From an uncultured Ruminococcus sp. (GTDB lineage Bacteria; Bacillota; Clostridia; Oscillospirales; Ruminococcaceae), in the NCBI GenBank assembly GCA_947589205.1, contig CANQCJ010000135.1, positions 1 through 6,055 of the forward strand: 6,055 nucleotides of DNA, in the 5' to 3' direction. Below the pieces are notes generated by a model, which searched no databases, was not told the origin of the DNA, and was given only the letters and a program-made list of their open reading frames with translations. The position numbers were made by a program, and so were the translations under genes. Numbering within the stretch: position 1 is the first letter of the stretch; each line of letters begins with the position of its first letter. Positions 1-3,743 of this stretch are shown here, piece after piece.

Positions 1-47
1 AAATTAATGATAAGATCTATAAGTGCGATTATCTCTAATACACTCAT
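1..47 (-). CDS. 5' end of a short hydrophobic ORF, cut by the window edge; function unknown
   Basis: Only the first 15 full codons are visible, starting at the ATG read from 47 to 45 and giving MSVLEIIALIDLIIN. I do not recognise the gene. The start is supported by a Shine-Dalgarno-like GGGGGTGA (60-53) ending five bases before the ATG, and by a consensus promoter about 60 bp upstream (112-140). The visible residues are mostly Leu/Ile/Val/Ala with one Glu and one Asp, as at the start of a membrane helix. A small membrane protein or holin-like toxin peptide would look like this, but so would the N-terminus of a larger membrane protein. It lies downstream of the pseudokinase gene in the same direction, separated from it by a terminator and its own promoter, so it is a separate transcription unit. 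The Shine-Dalgarno and ATG both lie in a potential hairpin (45-73), which suggests restrained translation. Confidence 0.6.
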   Translation of the reverse strand, partial: MSVLEIIALIDLIIN

Positions 48-73
48 TCCACTCACCCCCTTGCGGAGGAATG
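45..73 (-). promoter_or_regulatory. Hairpin enclosing the ribosome binding site and start codon of the left-edge ORF
   Basis: On the minus-strand RNA, CAUUCC (73-68) is perfectly complementary to GGAAUG (50-45), and the latter contains the start codon. Inside, UCC-GCAA-GGG (67-58) can close with a GNRA-type GCAA loop. An alternative inner register pairs CCUCC (69-65) with GGGGG (60-56), directly covering the Shine-Dalgarno. Either fold hides the translation start. The pairing is seen directly; a regulatory role (for example temperature, a small RNA or a coupled event) is inference. Confidence 0.45.
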
Positions 74-111
74 GATTTACCGCCTGCTTGTTTAGGTCGC
101 CCTTACATAGT

Positions 112-140
112 ATTATAACATACCTGTCGAATTTTGTCAA
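112..140 (-). promoter_or_regulatory. Consensus sigma-A promoter for the left-edge ORF
   Basis: Read on the minus strand, TTGACA (140-135) and TATAAT (117-112) are both exact consensus hexamers separated by exactly 17 bp. Transcription would begin near 105, giving a leader of about 58 nt before the ATG at 47. It sits after the terminator of the pseudokinase gene, so it starts an independent unit. Confidence 0.88.
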
Positions 141-159
141 TCACTTTTTTAAAACTTTC

Positions 160-195
160 CAACAAAGCAAATCAGCCCCCGCTCACCGCGGGGGC
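160..195 (-). terminator. Probable intrinsic terminator after the pseudokinase gene
   Basis: On the minus strand, GCCCCCGC (195-188) pairs perfectly with GCGGGGGC (182-175) around the five-base loop GGTGA. The stem is followed by a T-rich but interrupted stretch (TGATTTGCTTTGTT, 174-161). It lies 55 bp past the TAG of the pseudokinase gene and just before the next promoter, as expected for a transcript end. The broken T-tract lowers confidence that it works alone. Confidence 0.7.
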
Positions 196-207
196 AAATT
201 ATTTCCG

Positions 208-248
208 ATCTCTTACGTTCTTAGCGCAAGCTAAGACTCTGATCTCTG
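208..248. repeat. Degenerate heptamer repeats, cluster a
   Basis: On the plus strand, ATCTCTT-ACGTTCT (208-221) and GACTCTG-ATCTCTG (235-248) read as seven-base units resembling ACCTCTT. The last unit ends one base from the stop codon of the pseudokinase gene. The stretch CTCTTAC...TAGCGCAA in this cluster recurs after parC (3711-3730). This is one of four such clusters in the window, all outside genes. Confidence 0.45.
219..236 (-). repeat. Perfect 7-bp hairpin in the 3' untranslated region of the pseudokinase gene
   Basis: TCTTAGC (219-225) and GCTAAGA (230-236) are perfect inverted arms around four bases: GCAA on the plus strand, TTGC on the minus-strand RNA. No T-tract follows, so it is not itself a terminator. 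It is flanked on both sides by degenerate heptamer repeats (208-221 and 235-248). Confidence 0.5.
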
Positions 249-249
249 A

Positions 250-2166
250 CTACCACGTCTCCCCATAGTCCGTAAACTCTTCGCTGCCGCCGTTGCCCTG
301 ACCTTCGCCGTAATATGTGCTGTCGGTGTAAGCGGTGTCGGTCGATTCCGTCTGCGGATAGCTTTCGGCATAGGAATAGTCCGCGGTCGATGATGCCGAG
401 GCGTTTGACGAGCTTGCGGGGGCGGGAACGGCTAAGTAGACCTTTAATTCCTCGCCCTTTTCAACGTCTATCAGATAGCCCGGATCTATGCTTGTGCGGA
501 TAACCGTGTCCGTCGGGTAGGCGTTGGTTTTTTCCTCCACCGTCGAATACTTTATGTTCATATCGCTCAACGCCGTGAGGTAGTCCTTTTTGCTCCTTCC
601 GGCAAAATCGGGAACGGGTACTCGCGCAGGTCCTGCACAGACCTTTAACGTCAGCTTGTTTTTGAGCGCGGGATCGTAGTCCGTGCCGGCGGGTATGCTT
701 TGAGTTGAGATCATGCCCTTGTCGTCAACGTCCGAATAGTAGGCTTTTGTTCTTATCGTAAAATCATCGCCCAGCTCGCGTTCTACCGTTTCAAAACGCT
801 GACCGTACAGATCCGGCATTATCGCGCCGTAGCCGTAGGGGTATTCCTCGCTGTCGTCGGATTTTGCGCTTTCGGACTTGGACTCGACGATCAAAGCCTC
901 GCTGTCCTCCTCGTCCTCTATTGGGGCGGTCATTATGAACGATTCGTTCGGGTCGGTCTCCTCCTCCTGCGGGGAAAACATTTCGTAAAGCATGAAAAGT
1001 CCCGCTGCAAGCAGTACGCCTAACATCGCAAAGCCTGTCACGGCAAGCGCGGTATTGGTCTTTCTCTTCGCTCTCGCGGGCGCGCCGGAACGCTTCTGCG
1101 GACGCGGCTGCGGTTCTCTTTCCCTGTAAGGCTCCTCCGCAGCGCGCGGAGAGGGTTTTACGACCGGAATAGTCTGCGTTGCGCCTTTTATGTGCGCGGC
1201 AGGCTGCGGAACGTTCTCAAAAAGCTCGCTCACAAGCTCCGTCACGTTCTGTATCCTGTCCGCTCCGCGTATCGCCATAGCCTTCGACAAAACGTTTGAA
1301 ACGTGGCGCGGAATGTGCGGATTTATGCGCGAAGCCGGGATCATCGTGTCGTTGTTCATGCGGTTGTTCGCATCGGGCGGCACATAGCCGGTAAGTATGC
1401 GGTAGATGACCGCCGCTATAGAATATATATCCGTCCAGGTACCCTGCCATTCCGCCGAGGAGTACTGCTCGGGCGCGGTATAGCCGGAATAAAATTCCGG
1501 AGACAGGGAGGTATTTGAGGTCCTTATCGAGCTTATCGAAAAACCGGTCAGCTTTAATCTGCCGTCGGTCGTAACAAGGATATTTTCCGGAGAGATGCCC
1601 CGGTGGATTATACCCGCGTTGTGGATTATGCTGAGCGTTGTAAACAGCGGCATAAAAAGCTTTTTTACCTGCTGCCACTGCAAATATCCTCTGTTAGACT
1701 GCAAAAACTTTTTGAGCGAAACGCCCTCGCAGTATTCGAGCACGACATAGCAGGTATTATTTTCGCTGAACATATCCTGCGCCGTGCAGATATGACCCAG
1801 ATTGCGCATTCGTGTGAGCGTGCGGTTCATATCCTGAAATTCCGACATATAGGTCTTATATTTAGCAAGGCAGTCGGCGTTTACTATGATATTGGTGCTC
1901 CGCATTTCTCTTTCGCAGAGCGTATCGGGCATATATTCTCTTAGCACCGCTTTTTGTTTTGCGACCATATCAAAGCATATATAAGAAGCTCCCTCGCCGT
2001 TATAGGAGAGCATTTTTCCGACCACATATCTTCCGTTGAGCACCGTTCTCGGCGCAAGATACGACTGCAAATGCGGTATATCGTCATTATATGTACAATA
2101 ATGGCACACCCCGTCGCTGTCCAGTTCATTCATGCAGCCCATACACAGATTCTTCGGAATATCCAT
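250..2166 (-). CDS. Membrane-anchored PASTA-domain pseudokinase with an N-terminal zinc ribbon
   Basis: The protein has 638 aa. Domain order: four-Cys zinc ribbon (C8, C11, C21, C24); kinase-like domain at about 45-315; Pro/Arg-rich linker; one membrane helix at about 372-394 behind a basic stretch; a very acidic segment (about 400-441); two PASTA repeats (about 446-513 and 515-581); and a Ser/Thr/Tyr/Gly-rich tail to Trp638. The kinase domain faces the cytoplasm and the PASTA repeats face outside. PASTA repeats in PrkC/PknB-type kinases bind peptidoglycan fragments. Catalytic positions are lost: VAIK Lys is R76, HRD reads H188-R189-G190, DFG reads G208-F209-S210, and the alpha-C Glu appears to be M113. 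Fold residues remain: N195, A231-P232-E233, D246 and R304. I therefore call it a pseudokinase, with residual activity unlikely but untested. The ATG at 2166 is chosen because AAAGGA (2182-2177) is well spaced from it; the TTG at 2175 almost touches the Shine-Dalgarno. It is probably co-transcribed with the zinc-ribbon gene upstream. No PP2C phosphatase gene adjoins it, unlike classical prkC loci. Confidence 0.9.
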   Translation of the reverse strand: MDIPKNLCMGCMNELDSDGVCHYCTYNDDIPHLQSYLAPRTVLNGRYVVGKMLSYNGEGASYICFDMVAKQKAVLREYMPDTLCEREMRSTNIIVNADCLAKYKTYMSEFQDMNRTLTRMRNLGHICTAQDMFSENNTCYVVLEYCEGVSLKKFLQSNRGYLQWQQVKKLFMPLFTTLSIIHNAGIIHRGISPENILVTTDGRLKLTGFSISSIRTSNTSLSPEFYSGYTAPEQYSSAEWQGTWTDIYSIAAVIYRILTGYVPPDANNRMNNDTMIPASRINPHIPRHVSNVLSKAMAIRGADRIQNVTELVSELFENVPQPAAHIKGATQTIPVVKPSPRAAEEPYREREPQPRPQKRSGAPARAKRKTNTALAVTGFAMLGVLLAAGLFMLYEMFSPQEEETDPNESFIMTAPIEDEEDSEALIVESKSESAKSDDSEEYPYGYGAIMPDLYGQRFETVERELGDDFTIRTKAYYSDVDDKGMISTQSIPAGTDYDPALKNKLTLKVCAGPARVPVPDFAGRSKKDYLTALSDMNIKYSTVEEKTNAYPTDTVIRTSIDPGYLIDVEKGEELKVYLAVPAPASSSNASASSTADYSYAESYPQTESTDTAYTDSTYYGEGQGNGGSEEFTDYGETW

Positions 2167-2176
2167 GTAAGACAAT

Positions 2177-2182
2177 CCTTTC
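2177..2182 (-). promoter_or_regulatory. Ribosome binding site that decides the pseudokinase start
   Basis: AAAGGA on the minus strand (2182-2177) ends 10 bases before the ATG at 2166. It ends only one base before the alternative in-frame TTG at 2175, which is too close for initiation there. The ATG is therefore preferred, trimming three residues from the longest reading frame. Confidence 0.7.
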
Positions 2183-2224
2183 GTTTTTAGAAGTTAGATC
2201 GCCTGCGCTTTCGCTCCGGCTCTT

Positions 2225-2245
2225 AAGAAGTAAGAGGTCAGAGTC
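2225..2245. repeat. Three tandem heptamers, cluster b
   Basis: Plus-strand units AAGAAGT (2225-2231), AAGAGGT (2232-2238) and CAGAGTC (2239-2245) follow each other without gaps. In the minus orientation they read GACTCTG-ACCTCTT-ACTTCTT. The first 16 bases in that orientation match 14 of 16 bases at 235-250 beyond the pseudokinase gene. Confidence 0.5.
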
Positions 2246-2270
2246 AAAGGCAGGTCATTTTCGCCGAGCT

Positions 2271-2285
2271 TAACGCTCAGCGTTA
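2271..2285. repeat. 15-bp perfect palindrome in the spacer between the two membrane-protein genes
   Basis: TAACGCTCAGCGTTA has seven-base perfect arms around one central base. As RNA it could form a six-pair hairpin with a three-base loop. No T-tract follows on either strand, so it is not a simple terminator. It could be a dimeric-repressor site, an RNA processing hairpin or chance; the sequence does not decide. Confidence 0.4.
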
Positions 2286-2307
2286 GAGGCAAGAGGCTTG
2301 ATCTCTG
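2284..2307. repeat. Degenerate heptamers, cluster c, abutting a stop codon
   Basis: TAGAGGC-AAGAGGC (2284-2297) are two tandem seven-base units, and ATCTCTG (2301-2307) touches the stop codon of the zinc-ribbon gene. The nine bases TGATCTCTG (2299-2307) recur exactly at 240-248, one base from the pseudokinase stop codon. Both genes therefore end in the same short sequence. Confidence 0.45.
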
Positions 2308-3150
2308 CTACAGATTTTTGTCTATCAAAAGCTCATTAGTACAATACTGATACCTGTCGTCCTCATCGAACACCGCCCTCAGCAGCGCCGCCTGTTCGTC
2401 GCCGTTGGAACGTTCAAAATAATATTTGAAGGTATACGTCACCGCGCCCGTCTCGGAACGGCTTATGCTGTAGGGGTCGAGATCGATGTATTTGAGCACG
2501 CTTGTACGCTTATCGCCCTTGGCGAAGCGGTCGAGGGTGATTTCCGCGTCGATTTTTTTGCCGCGCATATCCTTTTTTATCCTGGTAAAATCGGTATACA
2601 CCACGTCGGTGATGTAATTATAGCTGCTGACCTTAACGAACACCGCCCATTCGGGGTAAGATTTTCCGCCCGCGCGCAGCCTGTCCTCGCTTTCGTAAAT
2701 ATAATCGAAGCTGACCGCCTCGTTTACCGCGTCGAACGCGGACGATTCGGACAGATGTATATTGGTATCGTTTTGGAATTTAGCCACGTCCCGACCGATA
2801 AACTCCGCCGCGCTCTCGGCGTATTTTTCGCCGTCCTGCGTCAAAAGCGCGCTTAAAAGAACAGCGATAACGACTATTATCACCGCCGCCGAAACGCCGA
2901 GGGCTGTATACCCGAGCTTTTCGGATATCTCTTTTTTAGCCTTGACCCTCAGCCGTATTTTCTTTTCGCCTTCAGCCTCGGGGTCGGGCATACGAGCCGG
3001 ATCACTGCGTTTATCCTTACGTTTTTTCTCACGCTTAAAAAGCCTGCGTTTGCTTTTTCTCCCGTCCTGCCGTTCTCTTATTTTTGTCCCGCAAAGCGGG
3101 CAGTCGTAAGCGTCATCGGGCGCATTTTTTCTGCACTTCGGGCATTCCAT
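2308..3150 (-). CDS. Zinc-ribbon, single-pass membrane protein with a 175-aa outside domain; function unknown
   Basis: The protein has 280 aa. I do not recognise a named family. It opens with a four-Cys zinc ribbon (C3, C6, C17, C20; CPKC and CPLC). A strongly basic Lys/Arg-rich linker follows at about 23-77, then one membrane helix at about 80-104. The outside domain (about 105-280) contains one Cys, C270, near the end and has no signal for cleavage. The topology matches the pseudokinase downstream: ribbon inside, charged linker, one helix, sensor-like domain outside. The start is the ATG at 3150, because GGAGGT sits five bases before it and an exact consensus promoter lies about 40 bp upstream. 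The reading frame stays open for 28 more codons to an ATG at 3234, but that start would lie upstream of the promoter. With 141 bp and no clear promoter before the pseudokinase gene, the two are probably one operon. A signalling partner or scaffold role is inference. Confidence 0.85.
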   Translation of the reverse strand: MECPKCRKNAPDDAYDCPLCGTKIRERQDGRKSKRRLFKREKKRKDKRSDPARMPDPEAEGEKKIRLRVKAKKEISEKLGYTALGVSAAVIIVVIAVLLSALLTQDGEKYAESAAEFIGRDVAKFQNDTNIHLSESSAFDAVNEAVSFDYIYESEDRLRAGGKSYPEWAVFVKVSSYNYITDVVYTDFTRIKKDMRGKKIDAEITLDRFAKGDKRTSVLKYIDLDPYSISRSETGAVTYTFKYYFERSNGDEQAALLRAVFDEDDRYQYCTNELLIDKNL

Positions 3151-3155
3151 TTTTG

Positions 3156-3161
3156 ACCTCC
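3156..3161 (-). promoter_or_regulatory. Ribosome binding site fixing the start of the zinc-ribbon membrane protein
   Basis: GGAGGT on the minus strand (3161-3156) is followed by five bases and the ATG at 3150. This is a textbook Shine-Dalgarno and spacing. It rules in the internal Met (MECPKC...) over the ATG at 3234, which has no leader inside the transcript. Confidence 0.9.
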
Positions 3162-3189
3162 GCTTTTTCGGGTTTTTTGTTCTTATTTT

Positions 3190-3218
3190 ATTATAGCACG
3201 CTTGTCGCGGTTTGTCAA
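3190..3218 (-). promoter_or_regulatory. Consensus sigma-A promoter of the zinc-ribbon/pseudokinase unit
   Basis: On the minus strand, TTGACA (3218-3213) and TATAAT (3195-3190) are exact consensus hexamers with a 17-bp spacer. The start of transcription would be near 3183, leaving a leader of about 33 nt to the ATG at 3150. I saw no operator-like repeat overlapping it, so strong constitutive expression is the simplest reading. Confidence 0.9.
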
Positions 3219-3267
3219 GTGCCGTTGAAAGCATATGAGTTTTGGTGGATTTTGGGGGTGGGTCGTG

Positions 3268-3371
3268 TTCGGGGCTTGCTTCTTGTACTCGAATCGCTGT
3301 TGATTTTTACTGCCGCATGAGTGGGTTGTACTCGAATCGCAATTTATTAGATATTCGGGGCTTGCTTCTTG
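3268..3371. repeat. Two interleaved pairs of exact direct repeats
   Basis: Repeat A, TTCGGGGCTTGCTTCTTG (18 bp), occurs exactly at 3268-3285 and 3354-3371. Repeat B, TTGTACTCGAATCGC (15 bp), occurs exactly at 3283-3297 and 3326-3340. In the first copy A runs into B with a three-base overlap. In the second set the order is B then A, with other sequence between them. The shuffled order suggests rearranged repeat modules rather than one simple duplication. Confidence 0.75.
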
Positions 3372-3399
3372 CGCAAAAATCGCTCACGCTCTTTTGTGC
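3371..3399. repeat. Imperfect inverted repeat
   Basis: GCGCAAAA (3371-3378) and TTTTGTGC (3392-3399) are inverted with one G-T type mismatch around a 13-base loop. No T-tract terminator signature follows on the minus strand. It begins at the last base of the second copy of direct repeat A. Confidence 0.35.
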
Positions 3400-3401
3400 A
3401 A

Positions 3402-3497
3402 TTTAAATCGGCTTGATTTGTTTTGTTCACTTTATATTGTATGAGCTTTTTTGGTTGTTCCCTTACGCTGACTTTGTTTTTGGAAAGCCGATTTAAA
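3402..3497. repeat. 13-bp perfect inverted repeat bracketing 70 bp
   Basis: TTTAAATCGGCTT (3402-3414) and AAGCCGATTTAAA (3485-3497) are exact reverse complements. The 70 bp between them is A/T-rich, encodes nothing credible and shows no clear internal symmetry. It could be a tiny non-autonomous mobile element remnant with terminal inverted repeats, or the stem of a structured RNA. I saw no obvious target-site duplication immediately outside the arms. Confidence 0.5.
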
Positions 3498-3539
3498 AAA
3501 GGCTGGTTTCTTCTCCTTTTACGTTTTCTTGTTGGCAGG

Positions 3540-3640
3540 TCTGTACTCCGAAATTGGGGCGCTGCCCCAAACCCCGCAAAGGGGAAACCCTTTAGAAAAA
3601 GGTTTTCCCCTCTTGACACCCCTTTTCTAAACCTTAGTTC
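3540..3640. repeat. GC-rich palindromic intergenic element, possible bidirectional terminator for parC
   Basis: Two adjacent hairpins are visible. The first is TTGGGGC (3554-3560) with GCCCCAA (3564-3570), seven perfect pairs around GCT. The second pairs GGGGAAA (3581-3587) with TTTCCCC (3604-3610) and continues inward with CC/GG (3588-3589 with 3601-3602). The GGGGCGCTGCCCC plus ACCCCGC arrangement resembles dispersed intergenic repeats I recall from gut Clostridia; that is memory, not a search. Its position about 105-205 bp past the parC stop would allow it to end parC transcripts. Confidence 0.55.
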
Positions 3641-3707
3641 GCCCGCAGTTATCTGTTAGGCAGCGTCTGTACCGAAATTTAGCGATGTGCGCAGCACGAG
3701 CCTACAA

Positions 3708-3721
3708 CACTCTTACCTCTA
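3708..3721. repeat. Degenerate heptamers, cluster d, after parC
   Basis: CACTCTT-ACCTCTA (3708-3721) are two tandem seven-base units, followed by TAGCGCAA (3723-3730). The same order (CTCTTAC, a short gap, TAGCGCAA) occurs at 210-229 after the pseudokinase gene. Confidence 0.4.
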
Positions 3722-3743
3722 ATAGCGCAAACATATAAAAACC

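Larger units (their letters stand above)
3219..3743. other. Gene-free, repeat-rich spacer between parC and the zinc-ribbon gene
   Basis: About 525 bp with no supportable gene. Open frames here lack ribosome binding sites and translate into low-complexity or repeat-derived peptides. The stretch is T-rich on the plus strand. It contains two pairs of exact direct repeats (3268-3371), a 13-bp inverted repeat (3402-3414 with 3485-3497), a GC-rich palindromic element (about 3540-3640) and a heptamer cluster (3708-3721). Related TGTACTC(C)GAA(A)T motifs recur near 3285, 3328, 3543 and 3668. It looks like an accumulation site for short dispersed repeats. I saw no clean intrinsic terminator directly after the parC stop. 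Confidence 0.6.

Noticed and set aside
1217..1678. 153-codon minus-strand frame inside the pseudokinase gene
   Set aside because: It is an alternate frame fully inside a well-supported kinase-fold coding region, and its translation resembles no family I know.
250..2166. Active PrkC-type Ser/Thr kinase
   Set aside because: The overall architecture suggests it, but the Lys, HRD Asp and DFG Asp are all replaced, which is inconsistent with normal phosphotransfer.
2167..2175. TTG start adding three residues to the pseudokinase
   Set aside because: The TTG is one base from the Shine-Dalgarno AAAGGA, whereas the ATG at 2166 has normal spacing.
3151..3234. N-terminal extension of the zinc-ribbon protein to the ATG at 3234
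   Set aside because: The extension would cover the consensus promoter (3190-3218) and the Shine-Dalgarno (3156-3161). The extra 28 residues are basic and unlike a leader, while the ribbon CPKC begins directly after the ATG at 3150.
3613..3641. Plus-strand TTGACA inside the palindromic element as a -35 box
   Set aside because: The bases 17 bp downstream (AGTTCG) are not a -10 element, and no plus-strand gene follows.
3347..3659. Open frames on both strands through the repeat-rich spacer (about 78-90 codons)
   Set aside because: They have no ribosome binding site, run across palindromic repeats, and translate to basic low-complexity peptides. They look like chance frames over repeats.
208..3730. 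CRISPR array or tRNA genes among the spacer repeats
   Set aside because: The repeats are too short, degenerate and irregularly spaced for CRISPR, and no cloverleaf arms were seen on either strand.
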